Below, one piece after another: positions 34,335-42,240 of a DNA stretch of 64,000 bases. Position 1 is the first letter of the stretch. Each line of letters opens with the position of its first letter. Origin of the DNA: Paenarthrobacter sp. JL.01a. Lineage in GTDB: Bacteria; Actinomycetota; Actinomycetes; Actinomycetales; Micrococcaceae. Where the stretch lies: NCBI RefSeq assembly GCF_025452095.1, contig NZ_CP104877.1, positions 2,356,001 to 2,420,000 on the forward strand. The letters are read 5' to 3'. The position numbers were made by a program, and so were the translations under genes. Under the pieces are notes generated by a model. It had not been told where the DNA came from. It did no database searches and saw only the letters and a list, made by a program, of their open reading frames with translations.

Positions 34335-35794
34335 CCTTTGGTCGTGCTGAGCGAATTTATGTATTGGGCGTAGTTGGCTGACGAATCGATGGCGTGGCGG
34401 TCGATTGTGGCCGGGGAGTAGCCGAGGGCTTCGGCGATGATGGCCACGGGGGCGAGTTTGGTGAGTTCGTGGAGGGTTCCGAGCCTGGCTGCGCGACTGC
34501 TGAAGGCCGTGCTCAGTCGTTGGGTGAGGGTTGAGGCTTGGATGTGCTGGCCGGGTGAGCCGCCGCGGAATACCCAGTTGCTTTTGGGGTGCGCTGCTGT
34601 TTGGTGATGGGTTGGGGTGGCTGCGAGTTCGCGCCAGGGCTCGTCGAGCGGTGGCGTAAGTGCGATTTTGACGGTTCCGAGGGTAATGGTGACGAGTTCC
34701 TCTGTCACGGTGACGTTGTCCCAGGTCAGTTTGGCGATGTCCGAGACTTGCTGGCCGAAGACCAGGATGAGAATGGCTGCTGCGCGGTCTCTCGGGTTCA
34801 TGTCGGCAGTGCGGCTGAGATTGGTGACGAGTTCAGTCTGGGCGGCGGCGTCGAGCCGCGGGCTGGTGCCGCGGCGGTGGGGCTGCAGTTTCAGGGAGGG
34901 ATCGATGAGGTTGGTCCTGATTGCCCAGTCGAGGAATCGTGATGCGATGCCTCGCGTCGTGGGGCCTTCTGCCTGCCATCGGTCCAGGTGTGCCTGGTTC
35001 ACTTCGGCGAGTTCGATGCCTTGTTCGCTGAGCCAGTTCTGCAGGTCGATGGCGACGGTGACTGCTTGTTTGGCCCGCAGGAACGTTCCTCGGGTGACTT
35101 CGTCCATCTGATTCATGCGGCGCTGGTGGTGCCAGCGGATGTATCGGCGGGTGATGTCGCGGTGGCTGGGGCTGGTGATCCGGTCGAGGGCCTGCTCGGC
35201 CCAGTCGCTAAACTTTGCACTGAGTTCATCTCGTCGCGGCAGTGCATTGTGTTCGACCATGAGTCCGCGGACGTATTCGCGGGTGCGTGATGCCGGGAGT
35301 TGGTCGAGGCGGGCGTGGGTAATCGCAGGCTCGGTGGCGAGTTGTTGGAGGAATTCGGTGACGTGTGGTTGCTGGATCCAGGTGAGTCCGCTGTTGGCGC
35401 GTTTCATGGACTTCAGAGCGGTTCCAACTGCCCGGAGTTCGGGGGAGGGCGGCCGGTTGTCCGGCGTGCTGAGGATCCGGTCAACGGTCAGGGCAAGGAT
35501 GCATGACCAGCATCGGTTGCCTGAGTGTAGTTCGTCTTCTTTGCCGCATGAGATGCAGTCGACGTTGAGGTGGACGCCGGAGCATTTCCGGCAGGCCGGC
35601 AGGGTGTCGACGCGGCCGGGCAAGACTCCCTCGTGGCCGCAGGCGCAGCTGCCGCGAGTTCTTTTGGCCTGTTGGTAGCAGTAGCCGCAGATTCCGCCGT
35701 CGGGCCAGCGAACTGCGATTTGATGGTGTTCGGCGCAGCGGGCGCAGGCTTCAGGCCATTTTGCGGGGTCGCCGGCTTTACGGGGCCTAGTCAT
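34286..35794 (-). CDS. Cys-rich tyrosine-recombinase-fold protein lacking catalytic residues
   Basis: A 502-residue protein, third in a recombinase operon. The N-terminal 100 residues hold six Cys pairs (17/20, 36/39, 50/52, 68/71, 80/83, 95/98), like zinc ribbons. The middle resembles a core-binding SAM-like domain. The C-terminal part follows the tyrosine-recombinase pattern, but the first catalytic Arg is Gln (about 348 in FGQQVSDI), the HxxR box reads HELT (442-445) and the second His is Tyr459; a Tyr remains at 475. I infer a DNA-binding partner rather than an active enzyme. ATG 35794 overlaps the HTH stop by 8 bases, the same overlap as at the other junction. Confidence 0.72.
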   Translation of the reverse strand: MTRPRKAGDPAKWPEACARCAEHHQIAVRWPDGGICGYCYQQAKRTRGSCACGHEGVLPGRVDTLPACRKCSGVHLNVDCISCGKEDELHSGNRCWSCILALTVDRILSTPDNRPPSPELRAVGTALKSMKRANSGLTWIQQPHVTEFLQQLATEPAITHARLDQLPASRTREYVRGLMVEHNALPRRDELSAKFSDWAEQALDRITSPSHRDITRRYIRWHHQRRMNQMDEVTRGTFLRAKQAVTVAIDLQNWLSEQGIELAEVNQAHLDRWQAEGPTTRGIASRFLDWAIRTNLIDPSLKLQPHRRGTSPRLDAAAQTELVTNLSRTADMNPRDRAAAILILVFGQQVSDIAKLTWDNVTVTEELVTITLGTVKIALTPPLDEPWRELAATPTHHQTAAHPKSNWVFRGGSPGQHIQASTLTQRLSTAFSSRAARLGTLHELTKLAPVAIIAEALGYSPATIDRHAIDSSANYAQYINSLSTTKGHVHRPSARSDQKSTR

Positions 35795-36140
35795 CTTCGT
35801 CCGGTGGCAGAACCCGGATCCGGCGGGCAATTGGCGCACCGGGAGTGATGCCCAGGTCTTCTGGCCGCTTTGGGGCGTTCGCGGTCTTGGCGGCGCGCAT
35901 CTGCACGAAGGGCTCGAACAGGTCGTTGGGCGTGCACTCGAGGATGTCGCAGAGGGCGGCGAAGGTCTGGGCGGGAATGCGCTCGGGTGTTCCAGTGACG
36001 AGCCGGTGGACCTGGGCGTTGGAGAGGTTGATGCCCCGGGCCTTGAGCAGGGGGAGCAGCTCGGTGGTTTTCCAGAGGTTTCGTTGGGCCATGAGCTGCC
36101 GGAGGTTCCAGCGGTAGCCGATCCGTCGCTGTTCAGCCAT
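35787..36140 (-). CDS. XRE/Cro-type helix-turn-helix protein in recombinase operon
   Basis: A 117-residue DNA-binding protein. WNLRQLMAQRNLWKTTELLPLLKARGINLSNAQVHRLVTGTPERIPAQTFAALCDILECTPNDLFEPF is a Cro/C1-like HTH domain with the C-terminal ‘DLF’ ending common in HTH_26 proteins. A basic, Pro-rich tail of about 40 residues follows. Its start overlaps the integrase stop by 8 bases and its stop overlaps the next start by 8, so all three are translationally coupled. It could repress the operon through the palindrome upstream of the integrase, or act as a directionality factor. Confidence 0.85.
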   Translation of the reverse strand: MAEQRRIGYRWNLRQLMAQRNLWKTTELLPLLKARGINLSNAQVHRLVTGTPERIPAQTFAALCDILECTPNDLFEPFVQMRAAKTANAPKRPEDLGITPGAPIARRIRVLPPDEDD

Positions 36141-37263
36141 GGCTGTTCCCCTCGCCGTCGCCCGTGCGTAGCCGCTGGGCGATCATTTTCTGGATGGTCT
36201 TCTGTTTGAAGTCCGCCGACACGGAAGTATAGAGGGCCGTGGTGGAGGAGTAGTTGTGTCCGACTTGCTGCTGGATAAACAGCGGGTCGTAACCGGCTTC
36301 AATCAGGTGCGTCACGTAGGAGTGCCTCAGCGTGTGCAGGGTCAGTTCTTCCGGGAGCCCGGCGATCTTCCGCACCCGCTGGAAAGAACGGTCGAAGTTG
36401 CGGTAAACAGTCGAGCCTGAGCGCTCCGACGGCCAGAGACTGGCGGACCGGTCAGCGGTCGGGAATCGCTTGCGGCCGTCAGGGGAGAGCCAGTACTCGA
36501 GGAGCCCCACCACCCAGTCGAATTCCGGGACGGTGAGCACGGTCCGGCGCCGGGGCCCTGAGCCCTTGGTTCCCTTGGCCCAGCGCACCTGGAGCGCCCC
36601 GAAACGGCCGAACTGCTCGACGTGCGGGTTCGGGCCGAAATCGACGTACTCGAGCATCACCAGTTCACGCCGGCGCAGCCCGTAGGCGTAAGCGACCTTG
36701 AACGCCGTCGAGTCCCTCAGCGCCGGCAGCCAACGCTTTGAACCCTTGGCGAACTCGGTGTCGACCAGGTCATCTGCGGCGTCAAAGAAGGTCTGCAGTT
36801 CGGTCCGAGTGAAGGCCCGGCGCCGCGCCGGCACGGCATCATCGGTCGTATGACGGGGTGAGTTCCACTCGAAGACCACCTGCACCGGAATGTCTGAAAA
36901 GACCCGTTCGCAGAACGACGCCCAGCCGTAACGCCCGTCCGTCAGGTAGGAGCAAAACGCCCTGATAGCCCCGGAATTAGCCCTCAGCGTCGACAGCGCC
37001 AGACCCTTCTCTGAGCTGCGCCGGTCCGCCAGGAACTCGTCCACATGATGGGCCGTCCACGTCCACGGATACTCATTGGCGTGCTCCTGGAACCGCTGGA
37101 CTGTCCCGCACGAGCTTTTGATGTACGACGTCGACAGGCCGCGCGCCAGCATCTGCGCACGCCAGCCATCCAACATCGCCTCGAAAACACGATCCTCGGC
37201 ACGCAGCAGCCCGACATTGACGTTGGTCAGAAAGGCCGGAATCCGCCCAGGTTCAATACTCAC
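36133..37263 (-). CDS. Tyrosine-type site-specific recombinase/integrase
   Basis: A 376-residue recombinase with N-terminal SAM-like core-binding domain (about 25-125) and catalytic domain. All six catalytic positions are visible: R197 (YGLRRRE), Lys in the beta-hairpin (K230 or K233, WAKGTKGS), H310 and R313 (HTLRH), H336 (VGH) and nucleophile Y345. So it should be active. GTG start has no ribosome site, but TATAGT lies 7 bases before it, pointing to a leaderless mRNA. It leads the three-gene operon with the HTH and Cys-rich proteins. Confidence 0.9.
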   Translation of the reverse strand: MSIEPGRIPAFLTNVNVGLLRAEDRVFEAMLDGWRAQMLARGLSTSYIKSSCGTVQRFQEHANEYPWTWTAHHVDEFLADRRSSEKGLALSTLRANSGAIRAFCSYLTDGRYGWASFCERVFSDIPVQVVFEWNSPRHTTDDAVPARRRAFTRTELQTFFDAADDLVDTEFAKGSKRWLPALRDSTAFKVAYAYGLRRRELVMLEYVDFGPNPHVEQFGRFGALQVRWAKGTKGSGPRRRTVLTVPEFDWVVGLLEYWLSPDGRKRFPTADRSASLWPSERSGSTVYRNFDRSFQRVRKIAGLPEELTLHTLRHSYVTHLIEAGYDPLFIQQQVGHNYSSTTALYTSVSADFKQKTIQKMIAQRLRTGDGEGNSHG

Positions 37264-37270
37264 TAATCAA

Positions 37271-37276
37271 ACTATA
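37271..37276 (-). promoter_or_regulatory. -10 hexamer of leaderless integrase operon
   Basis: TATAGT on the minus strand ends 7 bases before the integrase GTG. A perfect palindrome lies 6 bases further upstream, over the expected -35 region. Confidence 0.55.
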
Positions 37277-37282
37277 CGCAAA

Positions 37283-37305
37283 AATCTCTCACTTAATGAG
37301 AGATT
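37283..37305. promoter_or_regulatory. Palindromic operator over the integrase promoter
   Basis: AATCTCTCA and TGAGAGATT form perfect 9-base arms around a 5-base centre. The position over the -35/spacer region suits a repressor site, most simply for the operon's own XRE protein. Confidence 0.6.
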
Positions 37306-37414
37306 ACGTTGCTGCACCGCAGCATCGCGCGCATAGACGCGTTCATACCAGTCGGCGTCGAGGTCTCACTACAACCGCCTGACCTGCGCAAACACTAAAA
37401 GGCTAATTGGGACC

Positions 37415-37437
37415 AGTTCTCTCATCTACTTCTACTC
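37415..37437 (+). repeat. 23-bp imperfect direct repeat flanking the recombinase module, right copy
   Basis: Partner of 33697-33719. The surrounding stretch (37310-37498) holds no gene; it is more AT-rich than the neighbouring genes and also contains the inverted match to the 33-bp repeat. Confidence 0.45.
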
Positions 37438-37451
37438 GTCCCACTCAAACG
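37434..37451 (-). repeat. Partial inverted copy of the 33-bp repeat
   Basis: On the minus strand 15 of 18 bases match the end of the 33028-33060 repeat, including GTGGGACGAGT exactly. It sits at the right edge of the island. Confidence 0.45.
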
Positions 37452-37498
37452 CCGATAATCTACATTATGTCAACTAGCGTTTTGGAGGCCCACCCCCA

Positions 37499-38152
37499 TC
37501 ACGGCATCACAGAGGCTTCGAGGTAAGCCCTCCGTAAGGCTTTCCGCGCCCGAACGGACAAGGCTGAGACAGCATTCGGGGTAATCCCCATCAGCTCGGC
37601 GATCTGGGCCGGCTTCATGGCTTCCACCTCGCTGAACCAGAGCACCGACTGCCAGCGATGCGGCAGGGAACGCAATACTTGGATCAGCACGGCGGTCTCA
37701 TCGACTTCCAGCCCGGAATGGTTGTTCCCGATGTCCTCGGGCAAGGGAAATCTCATTGGGCACGCACGCCGGGCCTGGATGTTTCGACGATGCGCCATCC
37801 GTCGGACGATGCTCAAAAGATAGCCCCTGAACGATTGCCTCGGGCCGCCACCTTCCTTCAGCGCCTGAAAGACGGATGCGAAGGCTTCTCCCACAATGTC
37901 CTCGGCGTCCGATGGATTATCCGCTTCCCTCATGGCGACGTAGAGCGCGATACCGCCATACCTGTGGAAGAGTTCTCCGAACGCGGCAGGCTGGCTGGCC
38001 CGGACCTGGGCAATCAGGACATCGTCGCCCGCCTCGGCAGCCTGGCCCTCCAGCCCGCTCCCCCGCCGTTCGCCAACCGGCTCAGGCGGCAATGCGCGCT
38101 GCGGCTGCTGCGCGTGGATGACTGCGGTATCTGACAAGGCAGCAGCGGGCAT
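37499..38152 (-). CDS. ECF-type RNA polymerase sigma factor
   Basis: A 217-residue sigma-70 family factor. About 40 variable residues precede region 2 (DVLIAQVRASQPAAFGELFHRYGGIALYVAMREADNPSDAEDIVGEAFASVFQAL). Region 4 is at the C-terminus (VLRSLPHRWQSVLWFSEVEAMKPAQIAELMGITPNAVSALSVRARKAL), with the HTH that binds -35 DNA. GAGGAG lies 3 bases before the ATG. No anti-sigma gene is next to it; downstream lies the recombinase island. Its regulon and control are unknown. Confidence 0.88.
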   Translation of the reverse strand: MPAAALSDTAVIHAQQPQRALPPEPVGERRGSGLEGQAAEAGDDVLIAQVRASQPAAFGELFHRYGGIALYVAMREADNPSDAEDIVGEAFASVFQALKEGGGPRQSFRGYLLSIVRRMAHRRNIQARRACPMRFPLPEDIGNNHSGLEVDETAVLIQVLRSLPHRWQSVLWFSEVEAMKPAQIAELMGITPNAVSALSVRARKALRRAYLEASVMP

Positions 38153-38305
38153 GGCTCCTCTTCGGGCGCTCTATCAAGGGGTCCTTGAATCTAGGGCGCC
38201 AGGAGCCTGGATGACGTCGGAATGCAGCTTTTTGATGAAATTTCAGCGATGGACGCAGGATTTTTGCGGTTCAGGCTCGTAAGCGGCCCGAGTGTTCACG
38301 GCACA

Positions 38306-38341
38306 CGAAAGCCCCGCCGGAAGCATCCGGCGGGGCTTTCG
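38306..38341. terminator. Strong hairpin after the first VOC gene
   Basis: A 15-bp perfect stem (CGAAAGCCCCGCCGG and its complement) around a 6-base loop, placed just after the VOC stop on the minus strand. Confidence 0.65.
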
Positions 38342-38365
38342 AGCTGTGCGTCAGTTTGCCTTAGC

Positions 38366-38794
38366 TCAGCCTTGCTGCTGGGCTCCGGCGATGTTCACCA
38401 GCCAGGCTATGCCGAACTTATCCACGCACATTCCAAAGACATCCCCCCACGGTGCGCTTTCGAGCGGCATGGTGACCGTTCCGCCGTCGACGAGCTTGTC
38501 CCAGTAGCCGCGAAGTTCCGCTTCGTCCGAAGATTCGCCGCTCAGCGATACGGAAATGTTGTTTCCCGGGTTGTACTCCATGCCGTTCGGCGTATCGGCG
38601 GCCATGATGGTCAGGCCATTGGGCGAGACAAGCATGGCGTGCATCACCTTGTCGGCTTCGGCAGGATCCTGGCTGGCCTGGTAATCGCCGAAGGTGCTGA
38701 TGTTCAACTCACCGCCGAACACTGACTCGTAGAAAGTGATCGCGTCACGGGCGTTGTCCCTGAAGGAGATGTAGGGATTCAGGCGGGAAGTCAT
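38366..38794 (-). CDS. VOC family protein (PhnB/glyoxalase-like)
   Basis: A 142-residue vicinal-oxygen-chelate fold protein. SRLNPYISFRDNARDAITFYESVFGGELNISTFGDY is the PhnB-type start. DKVMHAMLVSPNGLTIMAADTPNG and the C-terminal WGDVFGMCVDKFGIAWLVNIAG are the usual second and last blocks. This PhnB/DUF1338-like group is mostly of unknown function and should not be equated with phosphonate metabolism. ATG chosen for its AAGGAGA ribosome site. A second VOC gene of the same type lies just upstream. Confidence 0.85.
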   Translation of the reverse strand: MTSRLNPYISFRDNARDAITFYESVFGGELNISTFGDYQASQDPAEADKVMHAMLVSPNGLTIMAADTPNGMEYNPGNNISVSLSGESSDEAELRGYWDKLVDGGTVTMPLESAPWGDVFGMCVDKFGIAWLVNIAGAQQQG

Positions 38795-38881
38795 GTGGTC
38801 AGTTCTCCTTTTATTGTTGGTGTTTATGCACGTCATCGTGCCTCGCGGGCACCGGCAACCGGCCGGCCCTCCCCCACAGTT

Positions 38882-39337
38882 TCAGTCGCCGTCGTACGCC
38901 TTTTGCAGGACGGCGAGGTCGAGTTTCCGCATTTTTAACATGGCCTCCATGGCACGTTGCGAGCCCGCGGCGTCCGGACCGTTCAGGAGTCCGGTCATGG
39001 CAGTGGGAACAATTTGCCAGGAAAGGCCAAACTTATCCTTGAGCCACCCGCACTGGCTCTCCTCTCCCCCAACAAGCAGAGCCTCCCAGTATCGGTCGAC
39101 CTCCTGTTGGGATTCGCAGTTCACCACCAAGGAAACTGCCTCATTGAACGTGAAATGTGGGCCTCCATTCAGACCCATGAACTGCCGGCCCTCGATCTCA
39201 AACTCGACCGTGAGGGCGCTGCCATCCGGACCAGGCACGCCAGGACCGATCGAAGAGTTGTCGAATATCGATGTGTAAAACTGTGCTGCCTCAGCCGCTT
39301 GGCCGTCGAACCACAAACAAGTAGAGATCTTCTGCAT
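38882..39337 (-). CDS. VOC family protein (PhnB-like, 3-demethylubiquinone methyltransferase-like fold)
   Basis: A 151-residue protein starting MQKISTCLWFDGQAAEAAQFYTSIF, the hallmark of the PhnB-like group often mislabelled as 3-demethylubiquinone-9 methyltransferase. LTVEFEIEGRQFMGLNGGPHFTFNEAVSLVVNCESQQEVDRYW and DKFGLSWQIVP complete the fold. No SAM motif is present, so methyltransfer is not supported. GAGGAG lies 7 bases before the ATG. It and the downstream VOC gene may be an operon, with 87 bases between them. Confidence 0.85.
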   Translation of the reverse strand: MQKISTCLWFDGQAAEAAQFYTSIFDNSSIGPGVPGPDGSALTVEFEIEGRQFMGLNGGPHFTFNEAVSLVVNCESQQEVDRYWEALLVGGEESQCGWLKDKFGLSWQIVPTAMTGLLNGPDAAGSQRAMEAMLKMRKLDLAVLQKAYDGD

Positions 39338-39500
39338 GCGCCACTCCTCGAAGGACGACGGGAACCGCGTGTCCCCCATCAGAGGCTAGTACCGCGAGTT
39401 CGCTCACACAACGGGCCAACATCGATTACCCATGGTTTGGGGATAACTGAAGCCGCGCTGCGGATTGGGCGCCGACTTCGCGCCTGCGCGGCGTCCCCGA

Positions 39501-39506
39501 TAGGGT
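39501..39506 (+). promoter_or_regulatory. -10 hexamer of leaderless DUF3054 gene
   Basis: TAGGGT ends 7 bases before the ATG. Confidence 0.4.
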
Positions 39507-39513
39507 CAAATGC

Positions 39514-39903
39514 ATGTCTTCGTCCACTAAGTCCTGGCTGGCGGCCGCCGCCGGGGATCTTGTCCTGATTCTTGTCTTTGCCGCGATCGGCCGGGACGCC
39601 CACGCCCGCGGCGACATCATCTCCGGCGCCTTCATCACCGCCTGGCCCTTTTTGGTCGGCGCGTTGGCCGGCTGGCTTGCCCTCAGGGTGTGGCGCGCAC
39701 CCTTCTCCATCTGGCCTTCGGGTGTGGCAGTGTGGCTGGGCGCCGTGACTGTTGGGATGCTGCTCAGGGCCGCAACGGGGCAAACCGTGGCGCTGCCCTT
39801 CATCATTGTTGCGTTGATCAGCCTGGGCGTCTTCCTGCTCGGATTCCGTGCATTGTTCACCCTCATCCGTCGAGCCGCGACCAAGCGGCAACACCGGGCG
39901 TGA
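39514..39903 (+). CDS. DUF3054 family membrane protein
   Basis: A 129-residue protein with four predicted membrane helices (about 8-25, 38-60, 66-88, 92-115). LVLILVFAAIGRDAHARGD is the DUF3054 signature. This family is common in actinobacteria and haloarchaea; no function is established. No ribosome site is visible, but TAGGGT 7 bases upstream suggests a leaderless transcript. The RAM-domain gene follows after 73 bases and has its own TAGGCT-like box. Confidence 0.85.
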   Translation: MSSSTKSWLAAAAGDLVLILVFAAIGRDAHARGDIISGAFITAWPFLVGALAGWLALRVWRAPFSIWPSGVAVWLGAVTVGMLLRAATGQTVALPFIIVALISLGVFLLGFRALFTLIRRAATKRQHRA

Positions 39904-39976
39904 TCCGGACCGGGAACCAGAGGATGCACTAGGCTGGGAACCGTCCGCAACGATGCTTTTTTCGGAAAGGCCCCAC

Positions 39977-40255
39977 GTGATCACCGCTTTTGTCCTGATC
40001 AAGACCGATGCCTCACGCATCCCGGAAACCGCCGAGCAAATTTCGGCCATCCAAGGCATCAGTGAGGTCTATTCAGTCACCGGCGAATGGGATCTTATTG
40101 CTGTCGCCAGGGTTTCCAAGCATGAAGATCTTGCCGACGTCATCGCCGACCGCCTGTCCAAGGTGCCTTCGGTGGTCCACACCACCACGCACATCGCTTT
40201 CCGTGCCTACTCGCAGCACGACCTCGATGCCGCCTTTGCACTGGGTTTTGAATAA
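39977..40255 (+). CDS. Lrp/AsnC ligand-binding (RAM) domain protein
   Basis: A 92-residue stand-alone RAM domain: MITAFVLIKTDASRIPETAEQISAIQGISEVYSVTGEWDLIAVARVSKHEDLADVI. It has the beta-alpha-beta-beta-alpha-beta pattern of the Lrp effector domain but no HTH, so it cannot bind DNA itself in the usual way. It may sense amino acids or modulate another Lrp protein. GTG start with GGAAAGG 6 bases upstream; a TAGGCT hexamer about 45 bases upstream is the likely -10. It converges on trpD. Confidence 0.85.
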   Translation: MITAFVLIKTDASRIPETAEQISAIQGISEVYSVTGEWDLIAVARVSKHEDLADVIADRLSKVPSVVHTTTHIAFRAYSQHDLDAAFALGFE

Positions 40256-40291
40256 ACCCTGAACCCGTAGCGTCAGGGCGTCGTACCGGCG

Positions 40292-40307
40292 CGAGGCCTA
40301 AGCCTCG
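40292..40307. terminator. Small hairpin between RAM-domain gene and trpD
   Basis: CGAGGC and GCCTCG pair around a 4-base loop between two convergent genes. No T-run. Confidence 0.4.
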
Positions 40308-41366
40308 TCAGCTTTGGCTCAGGGCAATCCATTTCGCCAGCACTTCGGCGGCCTTGCCGGACTCAATTGACATCGTTGCCCTGTCGAACGCTGAGCGCAT
40401 TCGTTCCAGCAGGCTACCCTCCGCCTGAAGATCGAAGGCCACCAAGCCGGCGGCTGCGTTAAGCAGCACGGCGTCCCTGACCGGGCCGCCCTTGCCGTCA
40501 AGTACTTCACGAACGACGCCGGCATTCACCGCGGCGTCACCGCCCCGAAGGTCCGCCACGGTGGACGGCTTGATCCCAAGTTCCGCAGGAGTAAAGACCT
40601 GCTCCGTCACGGAACCATCCCTGATCTCCCAAACAGTGGACGGCCCGGTAGGCGTCAACTCATCCAGTCCGTCGTCACCGCGGAATACGAGGCCACGGCT
40701 CCCCCGCCGGGCCAGGACTCCTGCAACAAGCGGCGCCATCCGCGCATTCGCCACGCCCACAGCCGATGCCTGCACGTGGGCAGGGTTGGTCATGGGCCCG
40801 AGGAAATTGAAGGCGGTAGGAACGGCAAGCTCGCGACGGGGAACAGCCGTGTGCCTGAAGGACGGGTGGAAAACCTGGGCGAAGCAGAACGTGATACCCG
40901 CCTCTTCAGCATTGCGCGCCACTTGCTCGATGGAAAGGTCCAGCCGAACCCCGAGCGCCTCCAGCACGTCCGCCGAACCGGACGTCGACGAGGCAGCCCT
41001 GTTTCCGTGTTTCACAACCTTGGCCCCGGCTCCGGCAGCAACAAGGGCCGCCATCGTCGAGATGTTGACGGTGTTGAGCCGGTCCCCACCGGTTCCGACA
41101 ATGTCGAGCTTTTCGCCCGAGATGGAAATCGGGTTGGCGTGCTGGACCATGGCCTCAACCAATCCAGCAAGCTCTTCCACCGTTTCGCCCTTGGCACGGA
41201 GGGCTACAAGGAAACCGGCGATCTGCGATGGGGTTGCTTCACCGGACATGATCGTGTTCATGGCCCACTCTGTGTTGCCCACCGCAAGGTCGTCGCCGTT
41301 GATCAGTGCTGAAATGAGCCCTGGCCAGGTATTGCTGGCTGCAGGTGCCGATGCCGGAGAAGTCAC
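40308..41366 (-). CDS. trpD: Anthranilate phosphoribosyltransferase
   Basis: A 352-residue enzyme of tryptophan synthesis that joins anthranilate to PRPP. The PRPP-binding loop is [17 protein letters not shown], followed by [58 protein letters not shown] and the metal-binding [10 protein letters not shown] are further family blocks. It stands apart from other trp genes. TAGCAT lies 6 bases before the GTG start, fitting a leaderless transcript divergent from ctaE. Confidence 0.95.
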   Translation of the reverse strand: MTSPASAPAASNTWPGLISALINGDDLAVGNTEWAMNTIMSGEATPSQIAGFLVALRAKGETVEELAGLVEAMVQHANPISISGEKLDIVGTGGDRLNTVNISTMAALVAAGAGAKVVKHGNRAASSTSGSADVLEALGVRLDLSIEQVARNAEEAGITFCFAQVFHPSFRHTAVPRRELAVPTAFNFLGPMTNPAHVQASAVGVANARMAPLVAGVLARRGSRGLVFRGDDGLDELTPTGPSTVWEIRDGSVTEQVFTPAELGIKPSTVADLRGGDAAVNAGVVREVLDGKGGPVRDAVLLNAAAGLVAFDLQAEGSLLERMRSAFDRATMSIESGKAAEVLAKWIALSQS

Positions 41367-41372
41367 TCCCTG

Positions 41373-41378
41373 ATGCTA
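41373..41378 (-). promoter_or_regulatory. -10 hexamer of leaderless trpD
   Basis: TAGCAT on the minus strand ends 6 bases before the trpD GTG. Confidence 0.4.
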
Positions 41379-41478
41379 TCGAGCCAGCCACGCCGATGAC
41401 CAATGTGAACCACGCCGGGAACTTTTCCGCGCGATTTCGCGTCTTTGTAGAAAAAGTCTCCCGAATCGGTGGTTTGCA

Positions 41479-41508
41479 TTGGGAACTCTGGACTTTTACA
41501 GACATAAT
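41479..41508 (+). promoter_or_regulatory. Promoter of the ctaE-qcrCAB operon
   Basis: TTGGGA, an 18-base spacer and CATAAT. The -10 ends 6 bases before GTG 41515, so the mRNA should begin at or next to the start codon. Confidence 0.5.
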
Positions 41509-41514
41509 GTCCTT

Positions 41515-42153
41515 GTGACATCTGCGACCCATGCCCCCAGTACCCCGGCGCACCCGACGCTGAACCGCCCCAACCTGGTTTCTGTTGGAACCGTTGTTTG
41601 GCTGTCCAGTGAGTTGATGTTCTTCGCCGGCCTCTTTGCCATGTACTTCACCCTTCGCTCCACATCAGGACTGATGTGGGCCGAAGAGACGGCCAAGCTC
41701 AACTTCCCGTTTGCGCTCGTCAACACCATCGTCCTGGTGGCAAGTTCCTTTACTTGCCAGATGGGCGTCTTTGCCGCCGAGCGGCTCGAACCCCGCCGCA
41801 CCGGTGGGCTCTTCCAGTTCACCCGCTGGGGCATGACCGAATGGTTCACCCTCACGTTCATCATGGGTGCCTTCTTCGTAGCCGGCCAGACCACGGAATA
41901 CGCCATGCTCGTCTCCGAGCACGTCTCCCTGTCCTCCAACGCCTACGGCTCCGCCTTCTACATGACCACGGGCTTCCACGGCCTTCACGTCATCGGCGGT
42001 CTGATCGCTTTCCTCTTCATCATCGGTCGTGCGTTTGCGGCCAAGAAGTTCGGACACTTTGAAGCGACGTCGGCAATCGTCACCTCGTACTACTGGCACT
42101 TCGTCGACGTCGTTTGGATTGGCCTCTTCCTGGTCATCTACGTCCTCAAGTAA
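41515..42153 (+). CDS. ctaE: Cytochrome c oxidase subunit III
   Basis: A 212-residue, five-helix membrane subunit of the aa3 oxidase. Motifs include [25 protein letters not shown], with the conserved Glu that lies near the proton path, and [26 protein letters not shown] plus [22 protein letters not shown]. The start used is GTG 41515, because the promoter lies between it and an earlier in-frame ATG. It opens the actinobacterial ctaE-qcrC-qcrA-qcrB operon, consistent with an obligate bcc-aa3 supercomplex. Confidence 0.94.
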   Translation: MTSATHAPSTPAHPTLNRPNLVSVGTVVWLSSELMFFAGLFAMYFTLRSTSGLMWAEETAKLNFPFALVNTIVLVASSFTCQMGVFAAERLEPRRTGGLFQFTRWGMTEWFTLTFIMGAFFVAGQTTEYAMLVSEHVSLSSNAYGSAFYMTTGFHGLHVIGGLIAFLFIIGRAFAAKKFGHFEATSAIVTSYYWHFVDVVWIGLFLVIYVLK

Positions 42154-42240
42154 GCCCGGCTTGACTCTTTTTCTACAAGAGGCAGAATTTCAAGAAGCGG
42201 CTCACGGAGCCGACGCAGGATCGAATAAAGGAACCACCAC

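Noticed and set aside
34589..35678. Plus-strand open frames inside the recombinase-like gene
   Set aside because: They are antisense shadows without domain resemblance; the minus-strand frame has ordered Cys pairs and a recombinase-like pattern.
33003..37498. Insertion sequence with DDE transposase
   Set aside because: No DDE/DEDD transposase frame is present; the only mobility proteins are tyrosine-recombinase types.
38153..38365. Possible tRNA or small RNA between the ECF sigma and VOC genes
   Set aside because: The only structure is the 15-bp hairpin after the VOC gene; no cloverleaf or T-loop GGTTCRA box was found.
38882..39337. 3-demethylubiquinone-9 methyltransferase
   Set aside because: The protein has the VOC/PhnB fold signature and no SAM-binding motif, so the enzyme name often attached to this group is not supported.
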